A stretch of DNA of 64,000 nucleotides. Origin: Yinghuangia sp045039925 (lineage in GTDB: Bacteria > Actinomycetota > Actinomycetes > Streptomycetales > Streptomycetaceae). The stretch is taken from the NCBI GenBank assembly GCA_045039925.1, contig CP108400.1, positions 4,960,001 to 5,024,000 of the forward strand, in the 5' to 3' direction. The notes below the pieces were generated by a model, which did no database searches, was not told the DNA's origin, and saw nothing but the letters and a program-made list of their open reading frames with translations. Within the stretch, counting starts at the first letter, position 1. Each line of letters opens with the position of its first letter. Below, one piece after another: positions 41,427-49,616 of the stretch. A program made the translations under genes and the position numbers.

Positions 41427-42263
41427 TTGACGACAGCGACCGGAATCCTGGAAACCGAGTCCATCCCCATGGCCGTCGCGACGGCCCGGGTCTTCGACGT
41501 CGAGCCCTACACACCCCACTGCCAGGTGATCCGCGAGGAAGGCGACCACGCCGTGATCGGGGTGTCGCCGGGCAACAGCTACTTCTCCGCCCAACGCGTG
41601 ATCGACCTGGCCCGCTGGGGAGTTGCCAACTTCCGCGAAGTCGACCTGGTCTACACCGACCTGCACGTCGCCGAGATGCACGAAGCCCTCGGCTATCCGG
41701 CCGACGACGCGCGGCGCAAGGCGGTGAAGAACCTGCGTGGCGTACGGGCGAAGGTAACCGGCGCCGTGGAGTCCGTCGGCTCGCACGGCGGGCGGCTCCG
41801 CTCGCACGCCATGTCGGCGTTCACCGACAACCCGGCCTATCGGGCCATCCATACGCACCTCTCCGAACTCCTCGCGCACGACGCGGAGTTCCGCCGGACC
41901 TGCGACGCCTTGGTGGACTCCTTCCTGTCCTCCAAGGTGCTCGACGGCCGGGCGGCCACCGCGGAGCAGCGCGAGGTGTGCCTGAAGTACGTATGCGCCG
42001 AGGCGCCGCTGTTCCTGGACACTCCCGCAATTCTGGGCGTGCCCTCCTCCCTCAACTGCTACCACCAGCTTCTGCCGATGGCCGAGTTGCTGTACTCGCG
42101 GGGATCGGGACTGCGCGCCTCGCGCAACCAGGGGCACGCCATCGTGAAACCGACCGAGGGACCGCACGGCAGGCCCACCGCCGCATCCCTCGGCGAATCC
42201 CGCGGCGAATCTGCCGCCGTCACCGCCGCCACCACCACGGAAGGCAACCGCCATGGCCGTTGA
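41427..42263 (+). CDS. tRNA-dependent cyclodipeptide synthase
   Basis: 278 residues from a TTG at 41427 with GAAGGA before it; an ATG at 41469 is the alternative. It makes a 2,5-diketopiperazine from two aminoacyl-tRNAs. The AlbC/Rv2275 hallmarks are all seen: catalytic Ser47 in VIGVSPGNSYFS, VYTDLHVAEMHEALGY, SAFTDNPAYRAIHTHLSELLAHDAEF, and KYVCAEAPLFLDTPAILGVPSSLNCYHQ with Tyr188 and Glu192. The NSYFS form (rather than PFNS) places it in the NYH group. A 40-residue low-complexity tail follows the domain. Its end overlaps the P450 gene by 11 bp. By partner, the product is probably cyclo(Tyr-Tyr). Confidence 0.93.
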   Translation: MTTATGILETESIPMAVATARVFDVEPYTPHCQVIREEGDHAVIGVSPGNSYFSAQRVIDLARWGVANFREVDLVYTDLHVAEMHEALGYPADDARRKAVKNLRGVRAKVTGAVESVGSHGGRLRSHAMSAFTDNPAYRAIHTHLSELLAHDAEFRRTCDALVDSFLSSKVLDGRAATAEQREVCLKYVCAEAPLFLDTPAILGVPSSLNCYHQLLPMAELLYSRGSGLRASRNQGHAIVKPTEGPHGRPTAASLGESRGESAAVTAATTTEGNRHGR

Positions 42264-43473
42264 GACGCTGCCGACCCTGCCCGCCGAAGCCCCCATCGCA
42301 GCACCCGTCGACTTCCCGTTCTCCTGGCGGGGCGACCAACTCCCGCACGAAATCGAGATGTTGCGCAAGGAGCCGGTGAAACGGGTCCGGACGATAGCCG
42401 GCGACGACGCCTGGCTCGTGTCCTCCTATTCGCTGTGCCGGCAAGTGCTGGAGGACCGGCGCTTCAGCCTCAAGGACACGTCGGCCCCCGGTGCGCCGCG
42501 GCAGTATGCGCTGACGATCCCGCCCGAGGTCGTCAACAACATGGGCAACATCACGGGCGTGGGCCTGCGCAAGGCGGTGCTCAAGGCCATAAACCCGAAG
42601 AGCGAGGGCCTTGAGGAGTGGATGCGCGCGTACGCGTCCGACCTGGTCGACGAACTGCTCGCGCACGGAGCGCCGGTCGACCTGCGCTCGCGGTTCGCCA
42701 ACCCGTACTCCGAGGCGATGCACTGCCGGATCCTGGGCATCCCCCTCGCCGACGCTCCGCGGCTCGCGGCGAGTCTCGACATCGCGTTCATGAACTCGGC
42801 GTGCCCGGTGACCGGGGCGAAGCTGAACTGGGACCGCGACATGGCGTACATGGTCGAACGGCTCGACGACCCGGCCACCACCGGGCTGATGGCGGAGATC
42901 GCGGCCCTGCGCGGGAACCCGGAATACGCCCACCTGACGGACGAGATGCTGGCCACGGTCGGCGTCACGATGTTCGGCGCGGGGGTGATCTCGACGTCGG
43001 CGTTCCTCACGATGGCCGTGTTCTCGCTGCTCCAGCACCCCGAGGTGTGGGCCGAACTCCGGGACGACAGCACGCGGATCCCCGGCGCCGTCGACGAACT
43101 GCTGCGCGTCAACCTGTCGATCGGCGACGGCCTCCCGCGTCTCGCGCTGGAGGACGTGACGCTCGGGGACGTCGAGGTCAAGAAGGGCGAACTGGTGCTG
43201 GTCCTGGTCGAGGGCGCCAACTTCGACCCCGAGGCGTTCGACGATCCCCACCTCGTGGACATCACGCGCGCGAACAGCGACACCCACCTGTCGTTCGGCG
43301 GCGGCCAGCACTACTGCCCGGCGACGGCCCTCGGCAAGAAGCACGCGGAGATCGCGTTGGAGACGCTGATCGCGCGCATGCCGAACCTGCGGCTCGCCGT
43401 CCCGGTCGAGCAAATCGTCTGGCGCACCGGGTTCATGAAGCGGATGCCGGAGCGCCTGCACGTGATGTGGTAG
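42253..43473 (+). CDS. CYP121-like cytochrome P450 (mycocyclosin synthase-type)
   Basis: 406 residues. From memory it aligns with M. tuberculosis CYP121 along its length: TIAGDDAWLVSSYSLCRQVLEDRRFSLKDTSAPGAPR, LTIPPEVVNNMGNITGVGLRKAVLKAI, TGAKLNWDRDMAYM, MFGAGVISTSAFL (I-helix, Ser247), LPRLALEDVTLGDVEVKKGELVLVLVEGANFDPE, heme loop FGGGQHYCPATALGKKHAEIALE (Cys355) and the ending RMPERLHVMW. ExxR is Glu282-Arg285. CYP121 joins the two tyrosines of cyclo(Tyr-Tyr) by a C-C bond. The position of CYP121 Arg386, which contacts the ligand, is Lys396 here, so turnover or product may differ. No ferredoxin gene is adjacent. Confidence 0.92.
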   Translation: MAVETLPTLPAEAPIAAPVDFPFSWRGDQLPHEIEMLRKEPVKRVRTIAGDDAWLVSSYSLCRQVLEDRRFSLKDTSAPGAPRQYALTIPPEVVNNMGNITGVGLRKAVLKAINPKSEGLEEWMRAYASDLVDELLAHGAPVDLRSRFANPYSEAMHCRILGIPLADAPRLAASLDIAFMNSACPVTGAKLNWDRDMAYMVERLDDPATTGLMAEIAALRGNPEYAHLTDEMLATVGVTMFGAGVISTSAFLTMAVFSLLQHPEVWAELRDDSTRIPGAVDELLRVNLSIGDGLPRLALEDVTLGDVEVKKGELVLVLVEGANFDPEAFDDPHLVDITRANSDTHLSFGGGQHYCPATALGKKHAEIALETLIARMPNLRLAVPVEQIVWRTGFMKRMPERLHVMW

Positions 43474-43513
43474 CCGACGGCAGCGCACCGCCTCGGTAGT
43501 CGCCCGCCGTTGT

Positions 43514-43547
43514 GCGCGGCCCCGACCGGTCCCCGGCGGGGTCGCGC
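43514..43547. terminator. hairpin between convergent genes
   Basis: GCGCGGCCCCG (43514-43524) and CGGGGTCGCGC (43537-43547) pair with one G-T wobble around a 12-base loop. It lies between the P450 gene (ends 43473) and the Mrr-type gene (ends 43596 on the minus strand). Confidence 0.6.
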
Positions 43548-43595
43548 CCGCGCGTTCGGCTGTCGGCGCGGTCCGGCCCGGCCCCGCGTCCCGGT

Positions 43596-44285
43596 TCAGC
43601 GGTCGTCGTACGTCCGCTTCCAGCGCTCGCGGTGCCTGCGGTCGCCTTGGCCGGCCCCGTTGAGCGCGGCCAGGACCGGCAGGCGCGTGCCGTTGTTCCA
43701 CAGACCGAGGAAGTCCCGGTGGATGGCGATGATGCCGTTCTCGACCGCGAAGGCGGTGGACTGGCGCGTGAAGCGGCTGGTGGTCACGAGGATGGCGACG
43801 TCGGCCTTGAAATGCGCCTGCGCGCCGCGCAGTTCGCGCATGTCGCGGGCAGGGATCGCGGCCTTCGGGGCGTACCGCTTGCACTGCACGACCATCGTGC
43901 GGCCGTCCGGCATGCGCCCGCGTACGTCCGCGCCGTTGTCACCGGCTCCGCCCACGCGCCGCACTTCCGTGCAGCCGTCGCGGCGGCACAGAGCGGCCAC
44001 GTGCTCCTCGAACTGCGTTCCCGTCATGGCGTCGAGCTCGTCGAGCGTGCGGCGCCCGGCGGCGACCGCGTCCTCGGCGCGCCATTCGTGGTCGGCCGCG
44101 CGTACGTGACGGTCGGCCCGCACCACGAACCAGGCGGCTCCGCCCAACACTCCGGCGACCAATGCGGCCAGTGCATAGGGCCAACCCGACACCCGGTAGA
44201 CCAACGCGACGGCCACCACGAGCGCGCCGCCCACCAACACGAGCTCGGACGCCCCGAGCCCTTCCGTATCCCGCCCACCGGCCAT
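43596..44285 (-). CDS. membrane-anchored Mrr-type restriction endonuclease
   Basis: 229 residues from the ATG at 44285. Two adjacent membrane segments (ELVLVGGALVVAVALVYRV, WPYALAALVAGVLGGAAWFVV) are followed by a short linker and an Mrr_cat domain: LDELDAMTGTQFEEHVAALCRRDGCTEVRRVGGAGDNGADVRGRMPDGRTMVVQCKRYAPKAAIPARDMRELRGAQAHFKADVAILVTTSRFT. The PD-(D/E)xK residues are Asp in NGADV and the QCK of VVQCKRY. Membrane-tethered Mrr-like nucleases are widespread in actinomycetes; their role may be defence against foreign DNA or membrane-linked DNA turnover. Confidence 0.85.
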   Translation of the reverse strand: MAGGRDTEGLGASELVLVGGALVVAVALVYRVSGWPYALAALVAGVLGGAAWFVVRADRHVRAADHEWRAEDAVAAGRRTLDELDAMTGTQFEEHVAALCRRDGCTEVRRVGGAGDNGADVRGRMPDGRTMVVQCKRYAPKAAIPARDMRELRGAQAHFKADVAILVTTSRFTRQSTAFAVENGIIAIHRDFLGLWNNGTRLPVLAALNGAGQGDRRHRERWKRTYDDR

Positions 44286-44695
44286 GGCGGCCCCCAACCG
44301 GATCGACACTCTCCACAGCAGTGTGAGCGGCCACCCCGCCGCAAGGGAAGGGCTGTTGATCGCCGGAGGTGATCGCGGCCAACATCCTTCGCGTTCATTC
44401 CGACGAATGAACTGTCGTGTCCGGGGCGCGATTTGCCTCGTTGGGTCGGCAGGCAGCAGTCGTGACCGAAACAATCCGCCGACCGCCAGTGGTCGCGCGG
44501 CGTTTGTCCGGAAGTGACGGGGCCGCACGGGGGTCGGCCCGCCTGGCACTCCAGGACAGGTCACGACTGCTGCCCCCCTGCTCACCTCGCCCACCTCCCA
44601 CCGCGGCCTGGGGCGGTCCACGGCAACCGATCGGGGCCGAGGTACGTTCGAGGGGAGTTGTCGACCGGCGGCTGGAGTCGCCCGGGTGAGAGTGG
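44286..44695. other. 410-bp divergent intergenic region with palindrome
   Basis: No gene supported. It contains a perfect inverted repeat, TTCATTC-CGAC-GAATGAA (44394-44411), in a locally AT-richer stretch, 109 bp upstream of the Mrr-type gene start. It may be an operator for that gene. Nothing else convincing was seen. Confidence 0.55.
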
Positions 44696-45025
44696 GTGCG
44701 TGTCGTGGGACGTGTTCCGGGCGCCGCGGTGGCGGGGCTGGGCTTGGTCGGCGGGTACGCGGTGGCGCGTTTCTCGAAGCGCCGGCCGCTGGGCGGAGTG
44801 GTGCTCGCCGGCGCGGGTGCGGTAGCCGCGAAGGGCTGGAAGGACGCCGCCGGAGTGCCGGTCGCGGCCGGTCTGACCGGTCTCTACCTCGCGGCCTTCG
44901 GGGTGTCCCACCCCTTGGCGAAGAAGATCGGCGCCTGGCCCGCGGTGTTCACCGCCGCAGGCACCGTCGCCGCCGCCTCCTACCTCCTCGCCGACCGCAG
45001 CGCGGGGAACCCCGCAGACTCGTGA
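44696..45025 (+). CDS. small multi-pass membrane protein of unknown function
   Basis: 109 residues from a GTG start. Four hydrophobic Gly/Ala-rich segments: AAVAGLGLVGGYAVARF, GGVVLAGAGAVAAKGWK, GVPVAAGLTGLYLAAFGVSHPLAKK, AWPAVFTAAGTVAAASYLLA. This resembles actinobacterial small integral membrane proteins without a known role. It is probably transcribed alone. Confidence 0.7.
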   Translation: MRVVGRVPGAAVAGLGLVGGYAVARFSKRRPLGGVVLAGAGAVAAKGWKDAAGVPVAAGLTGLYLAAFGVSHPLAKKIGAWPAVFTAAGTVAAASYLLADRSAGNPADS

Positions 45026-45132
45026 CTTGAGCACACATGCCGACGACCGAACCGGACGACTATGGGCACGTACGGTCCGGCCGTCGGTGACCCACAGTGG
45101 GCCTAGACGCGCTTGAGCGTCTGACCTTGCGG

Positions 45133-45855
45133 TCAGTTCGTCGGGGCTTCCGGGGCGATGAGGCGGCGCGCGGTGCGGAGGGCGGGCGACTGGGCGGCCA
45201 ACTCGCCCAGCAGTTCGTCGACTGCCGCGTGCAGGGCATCCAGTGACATCGGGGCGAGGCGTTCGAAGATGAACAGGGCCCGCGTTGTGGACTCGGTGAT
45301 GCGGGTGCGCGTGCACTGCCGGTGGTTCCACCTGCGGCAGGTGACGCCCAGGTCGTCGGCCCAGACCACCTCGCCCGCCGGCGGGTGTTCCACCGCGGGC
45401 TCGCCGTTGGCGACGGTCTCGAACGGCTCGGTGCCGGTGGCGCGGATCAGGCGCGGCGCTCCGGAGTAGGCGTCCAAGTCCTCGCCACCGATCGGCAGTC
45501 GGTGCGCGACGCTGACCGCGTTGTACGCGTCGACGATCCGGTTGACCTCGGGCAGGCCCGCGCCCGCCCTGCGGATCAGGGCCTCGGTGCTGTTGCGCGT
45601 ACGGTTCGGCTTGGCGCCGAAGGCGGTGTACGCCTCGCGCCACGCGGCGATGTGCGGGTCCGCGGTGACGTCGAGTTCGGACGCACCCTGGGCGGCGGCC
45701 TTGAGGAGTCCGCGCGACCAGGCGTCGGTGGGACCGCCGGGCAGGCCGTCCACCGCGACCACCAGAACCGCGAAGTCGGGGCGCAGGGCGTGGACGGCCG
45801 GGTCCACGAGCACGCTCGCGACGACCCGGTCCAGGTCGGGGGTGGTGACAGGCAT
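45133..45855 (-). CDS. B3/B4 tRNA-binding domain protein
   Basis: 240 residues from the ATG at 45855. It is a stand-alone B3/4 domain as found in phenylalanyl-tRNA synthetase beta: RPDFAVLVVAVDGL, AWREAYTAFGAKPNRTRNSTEALIRRAGAGLPEVNRIVDAYNAVSVAHRLPIGGEDLDAYSGAPRLIRATGTEPFETVANGEPAVEHPPAGEVVWADDLGVTCRRWNHRQCTRTRITESTTRALFIFE. Stand-alone B3/4 proteins may edit mischarged tRNA or act on free aminoacyl species. It is divergent from an XRE-cupin regulator, a pairing I recall as common in actinomycetes. Confidence 0.88.
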   Translation of the reverse strand: MPVTTPDLDRVVASVLVDPAVHALRPDFAVLVVAVDGLPGGPTDAWSRGLLKAAAQGASELDVTADPHIAAWREAYTAFGAKPNRTRNSTEALIRRAGAGLPEVNRIVDAYNAVSVAHRLPIGGEDLDAYSGAPRLIRATGTEPFETVANGEPAVEHPPAGEVVWADDLGVTCRRWNHRQCTRTRITESTTRALFIFERLAPMSLDALHAAVDELLGELAAQSPALRTARRLIAPEAPTN

Positions 45856-45879
45856 GCCGACGCCTTTCCGTTCGGTCGG

Positions 45880-45906
45880 TTCGATGAACTTTACGGTAGC
45901 ATCAAA
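45880..45906. promoter_or_regulatory. inverted repeat in the B3/B4-XRE divergent promoter
   Basis: TTCGATG (45880-45886) and CATCAAA (45900-45906) form an inverted repeat (6 of 7 pairs) with a 13-bp centre containing TTTACGGTA. It lies 25 bp from the B3/B4 start and 56 bp from the XRE-cupin start, so the XRE protein probably binds it to control both genes. Confidence 0.55.
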
Positions 45907-45961
45907 CGACCGGCGGCCCGAGTCGCAATCCTGCGGGGCAGCGAGAGCGGAGGCGGGCGAC

Positions 45962-46540
45962 ATGGATGACCGGGCTGTTGTCGAGGCGGTCGCCGCCCGC
46001 GTACGCGCACTGCGCAAGGAGCGCGGCTGGAGCCTGGACGTCCTCTCGACCCGCGCGCAGGTCAGCAAGGGCGTCCTGGTGTCGCTGGAGAACGGCCGCT
46101 CGAACCCGAACCTCGCGACGCTGGTACGCCTGTGCGACGCGTTCGGCGAACCGCTGACCAGCCTGCTGAGCGCACCCGAGCCGCTGCTGCTGCAAGCCGC
46201 CGCCCCCGAGGAGCAGTCCGTCCTGTGGACCGGCCCCGACGGCGGCACCGGCACGCTGGCCACCGGAGTCTCGCGCCCGGTCGGGGGGGAGCTGTGGCAC
46301 TGGCGCCTGCTGCCCGGCGAGCGGCACACGAGCGAGGCACACATGGCCGGCACGATCGAACTGCTCCATGTGCTGCGCGGCACCCTCACCGTGACGGTCG
46401 CCGACCGCGAGGTGACACTGCCCACCGGCCACGCACTCCGCATGGCGGCCGACCACCCGCACGCGTACGCCAACCTCGGCGACGAAGTGACCGAGTACAC
46501 CGGCGTCGTACTGGTTCCACAGCACCAACAGCGGGGCTGA
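45962..46540 (+). CDS. XRE-family regulator with C-terminal cupin
   Basis: 192 residues. An N-terminal HTH_XRE (RVRALRKERGWSLDVLSTRAQVSKGVLVSLENGRSNPNLATLVRLCDAFGEPLTSLLS, 12-70) is joined to a cupin_2 domain (HWRLLPGERHTSEAHMAGTIELLHVLRGTLTVTVADREVTLPTGHALRMAADHPHAYANLGDEVTEYTGVVLVPQH). Such MarR-sized XRE-cupins bind small ligands in the cupin and control a neighbour, here the divergent B3/B4 gene. Confidence 0.9.
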   Translation: MDDRAVVEAVAARVRALRKERGWSLDVLSTRAQVSKGVLVSLENGRSNPNLATLVRLCDAFGEPLTSLLSAPEPLLLQAAAPEEQSVLWTGPDGGTGTLATGVSRPVGGELWHWRLLPGERHTSEAHMAGTIELLHVLRGTLTVTVADREVTLPTGHALRMAADHPHAYANLGDEVTEYTGVVLVPQHQQRG

Positions 46541-46581
46541 CAAGCCCCCTTCGGATCTTTGATTGCTCCCGGCGTCCGGAC

Positions 46582-46728
46582 ATGCGCCGGACCTTGTTCC
46601 GCTATGTCCCCTCGCGGCGGGCCAAGCGCGGCTACGCTCTGGTCATGGGCGATCACACGCTTGTGCATGCCCCATCTGATTCCCGGAAGTTGCTCGAGAT
46701 CGAGGCTCCCTCCGGCTACGCCGACTGA
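46582..46728 (+). CDS. small ORF coupled to the CHAT protein
   Basis: 48 residues from the ATG at 46582 (MRRTLFRYVPSRRAKRGYAL...); a shorter 27-residue version would start at 46645 (MGDHTLVHAPSDSRKLLE). The stop overlaps the ATG of the CHAT gene (TGATG), which implies translational coupling. It is basic in the first half, acidic in the second, with no recognised domain. It could be a leader peptide or a small substrate or partner of the CHAT protease. Confidence 0.55.
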   Translation: MRRTLFRYVPSRRAKRGYALVMGDHTLVHAPSDSRKLLEIEAPSGYAD

Positions 46729-48530
46729 TGGGAATGTTCTCGTCGCGGCGCAGGGTCGAGTACGAGAAGGTCCAACGCGAACTCACCGCGTTGCAGGAGC
46801 GAGGCCGACGCGAGGGCACCGCTGCCGTGGCCGACGACTCCTGGTGGCTCATGCGAAGGTGCTTCGAGCAGATGCACCGGGGCAAGGCGTGGTACGCGCC
46901 GCTCGTGCTCAGAAGTTCGAGGATCTGCTTCGGCATGCACGCCCAGCTGGGCAAGTGGTTCTTCGCCGCCTGCTCCAGCCTGTCCTTCGGCGCGGCTGTG
47001 CTCATTCTCGACGCCGAGTTGAGCAAAGGAGACCTGCCCTTCCCCGAGGAACTGCGCCCCGACATCCAGTTGATGGCCGATCTGTCGGTGGAGGTGGCGC
47101 ATCGCGCCGGCGTCCCCCTTGTCGGCTACCTCGTCGCCGAGACTTTGACCGGTATGCAGATCGGCGACCGCACCATGGCGCGCGAGCTTTCCTCTGTTCT
47201 CGGTGGCGACGACGCACTGCGGCGACTGCGCGCCATCCACCGGAACTTGCAGCAATCGATCAAGCAGCGGGCAGAGAGCCTCCCGCAGAGCAGCGGCGTA
47301 AGCTCCGTGGCGGCACTGCGGGCGATGGCGGACGACATGATGATCGGTCTGCTGGACTCGGCGCTGGGCGACTTCGCGAAGGGGAACCTCCTCGCGGGGA
47401 ACCAAGCGGCATCCGCGGTGCTCGCGGCGAGCAAGACGTCCCGATCGATCGTCTACGTGGCCGCCGGACCCACCGTGGGCACAGCGATCCGTCTGGACGC
47501 ACCTGAAACAGGCCGGGACCTGTGCACGAGCATCGCGCTGCCCGGGTTCGGGCTGGAGGCCGTCCGGACCCAGCTCGGCAAACTGCGTGCGGTTCTGGAG
47601 TCGGCCGAGCGCCGGTATCGAATACGGGACCAAGCGGTCCGAGAGGCGCATGCCGCGGTGGCGGACGCCGTGTGGAAACCGGTGCTCACCGCCTGGCCGG
47701 ACCTCGCGGGCGGGCGTGTCGCCCTCGTCCCACTGGGTGTGAGCGCGCTGCTCCCGCTGTACACGACACCGGTGGACGGGGTCCCGGTCTGCGGCCTCAC
47801 CGACCTGACCCTTGCTCCCTCGGGCAACGCCCTGATGTCCGCGGGATTCTGGCCGCGGCCGGCCCGGATCGACCCCTTGGTCGTGGCCGACCCCTGGTAC
47901 CACGACGGGGTGGGCAACAGACCGATTCCGTTCACCGTGCCCGAAGCCCGCACGGTGGCGGCCGTGCACGGAGTGCGGCCCATGATCCTCCGCGAGCAGG
48001 ACGGGGACGACGACGGCGACGGCAACCGTGGTGACCGGCTGCGCGGCCCGGCCAGATCCCCCGGTCCCGCCGAGCTCGTGGGAGCGGCGCACCCGGACCT
48101 GGCCCGGCGGATGACGTCCGCCAACCTCATTCACCTGGCAGGGCACGGCATCCTCGACGCACAGAACCCGCTGGAGTCCGCCGTCCTGTTGGGTCGGCCG
48201 CTGCTGCTCTCCGACCTCCTCCGGCACGACCTGCAACCCGGGACGACGATCGTCCTCTCCGCCTGCCACCTGGCCGGAATCGGCACGCAACTGCCCGGCG
48301 AACAACTCGGCTTCCCCGCAGCGATGCTCGCCATGGGAGCAAGTTCCGTGATCGCCGCCCTGTGGGCCATACCGGATTCGAAGCAGACCGTCGGGCTGAT
48401 GACCTCGTTCCACGAGGAACTCGCACGTGGCGCACCGCCCTCGGCCGCGCTGGGCAGCGCCGTGGCCCGCGCCGCGTCCGACGGCACCCGGGCGGAGGTA
48501 TGGGGCCCGTTCGCCCACGTCGGCGCCTAA
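46728..48530 (+). CDS. CHAT-domain (caspase-like) protein
   Basis: 600 residues. Residues 1 to about 290 are mostly alpha-helical with no recognised domain (SSRRRVEYEKVQRELTALQERG..., ELSSVLGGDDALRRLRAIHRNLQQSIKQ). From about 310 to 600 runs a CHAT domain: VWKPVLTAWPDLAGGRVALVPLGVSALLPLYTTPVDG, catalytic His473 in NLIHLAGHGILD and catalytic Cys513 in TTIVLSACHLAGIG, then GEQLGFPAAMLAMGASSVIAALWAIPD. The dyad is intact, so it should be a cysteine protease. CHAT proteases in bacteria act in defence and programmed death (for example type III-E Craspase), but no CRISPR, gasdermin or sensor gene is adjacent here. Confidence 0.88.
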   Translation: MGMFSSRRRVEYEKVQRELTALQERGRREGTAAVADDSWWLMRRCFEQMHRGKAWYAPLVLRSSRICFGMHAQLGKWFFAACSSLSFGAAVLILDAELSKGDLPFPEELRPDIQLMADLSVEVAHRAGVPLVGYLVAETLTGMQIGDRTMARELSSVLGGDDALRRLRAIHRNLQQSIKQRAESLPQSSGVSSVAALRAMADDMMIGLLDSALGDFAKGNLLAGNQAASAVLAASKTSRSIVYVAAGPTVGTAIRLDAPETGRDLCTSIALPGFGLEAVRTQLGKLRAVLESAERRYRIRDQAVREAHAAVADAVWKPVLTAWPDLAGGRVALVPLGVSALLPLYTTPVDGVPVCGLTDLTLAPSGNALMSAGFWPRPARIDPLVVADPWYHDGVGNRPIPFTVPEARTVAAVHGVRPMILREQDGDDDGDGNRGDRLRGPARSPGPAELVGAAHPDLARRMTSANLIHLAGHGILDAQNPLESAVLLGRPLLLSDLLRHDLQPGTTIVLSACHLAGIGTQLPGEQLGFPAAMLAMGASSVIAALWAIPDSKQTVGLMTSFHEELARGAPPSAALGSAVARAASDGTRAEVWGPFAHVGA

Positions 48531-48572
48531 GGCCCTTTCCGCGCCGAGGAGTTGCCCGGCGCGGCCGTCGGC

Positions 48573-49205
48573 TCAGGTCGGGCGCAGCATGCCGTCGAGC
48601 AACTCGCCGAGTCCTGCGGCGACGTCGGCGCGGGACGGTGGGGCGGACCACCCGGCACCGGCGATCGAGTCGAACATGATCCCCTCGCACCACGCGACCA
48701 GGAAGCGGCCGTGCCGGACCGCGTCCCGCGACCCCAGCGCGGCCATGATGCCGACGGACGCCTCGCGGAACGCGCGACCGGCCTCGTCGTACGCGCCGCG
48801 CAACTCCGGGCGCCGGGTGGCCTCCAGCGCGAGTTCGTAACGGGCGATCTTCTGGACGCGGCCCTCGCGGATCGCGTCGGCGACGATGTCCGCCAGCAGG
48901 TCGACGACCCCCTCCCTGCTAGAGGGCAGGAGTGCGGCCGGCTCGGGCCGGTTGCCGTCGGCTCCCCCGGCCCCCTCGGACGCCATCGCCCCGGCGAACT
49001 CGCCCGCCTCACGCACGGTCATACGGGCCAGCGCGACTTCGAGCAGCGCCGCCCGCGTGCGCGCGTAGTAGGAGGTCGAGCCAGGAGGCAGCCCGGCCGC
49101 CTCGTCGACCGCGCGATGGGTCAGGCCCCGCATGCCGCGTTCGACGAGCAGGTTGACGGCCGTGTCGCCGATGAGGTCCAGGCGTGCGCCTTTGCCGGTG
49201 GTCAC
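48573..49205 (-). CDS. TetR-family transcriptional regulator
   Basis: 210 residues from a GTG start. The N-terminal helix-turn-helix is DTAVNLLVERGMRGLTHRAVDEAAGLPPGSTSYYARTRAALLEVALARM, and the C-terminal all-helical ligand domain includes AIREGRVQKIARYELALEATRRPELRGAYDEAGRAFREA. A likely autoregulatory site is CTAC-AGGC-GTAG at 49228-49239, about 23 bp upstream of the start. No target gene is evident: upstream lies the palindromic non-coding region. Confidence 0.88.
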   Translation of the reverse strand: MTTGKGARLDLIGDTAVNLLVERGMRGLTHRAVDEAAGLPPGSTSYYARTRAALLEVALARMTVREAGEFAGAMASEGAGGADGNRPEPAALLPSSREGVVDLLADIVADAIREGRVQKIARYELALEATRRPELRGAYDEAGRAFREASVGIMAALGSRDAVRHGRFLVAWCEGIMFDSIAGAGWSAPPSRADVAAGLGELLDGMLRPT

Positions 49206-49227
49206 CGCCCCACCCTAACAATCCTCA

Positions 49228-49239
49228 CTACAGGCGTAG
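49228..49239. promoter_or_regulatory. short palindrome before the TetR gene
   Basis: CTAC-AGGC-GTAG, a 4-4-4 palindrome resembling the ACTAC...GTAGT half-sites of many repressors. It sits in the expected promoter of the TetR gene. Confidence 0.4.
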
Positions 49240-49314
49240 AGGAATTGGGCACCTGTACTTCCGAGCCGGAATGGCAGGTACGGGCCCGCCGTTCGCGGGT
49301 CGGCGGGGCCCGGG

Positions 49315-49613
49315 GTGGCGTCAGCGGCTTGCGGTGGGGTGAGGGGTACGTGGGGTCCCCCGGGGGCGGCTGGCCTGCGGGTTGGTGGGGGCCGTGTAGT
49401 GCTGGCGGCTTGCGGGTGGTCGGTGGGGCCCGGGTGGTTCCGTCACTCCTGCGGGCCGGTGGGGCTCGTGCCGGTGCCGGTACTCGTGCGGTCGGTGGGG
49501 GCCGGGGTGGTTCCGTCACTCCTGCGGGTCCCCCGGCCCGGCTGGCCTGCGGGTCAGTGGGGCCCGTGCTAGTTCCGTCACTCCTACGGTGCGGATCTGC
49601 CCCGGGTCGGTGC
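49315..49613 (+). repeat. outer left arm of giant inverted repeat (non-coding)
   Basis: G/T-rich DNA with no supported gene. It contains three copies of TTCCGTCACTCCT(G/A)CGG (about 49438, 49512 and 49576) and several GCCTGCGGGT units. Read forward it matches the complement of 51130-51400 in the same order: GGCTTGCGGTG then GTACGTGGGGTCCC, then CCCGGCTGGCCTGCGGGTC, GGGCCCGTGCT and finally TCGGTGC before the IS. The match is imperfect, with many small indels. Confidence 0.7.
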
Positions 49614-49616
49614 TAA

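Noticed and set aside
46728..48530. A defence island around the CHAT and Mrr-type genes.
   Set aside because: Neighbours are ordinary regulators and metabolic genes; no CRISPR, methylase, gasdermin or STAND partner is present, so the link is not supported.
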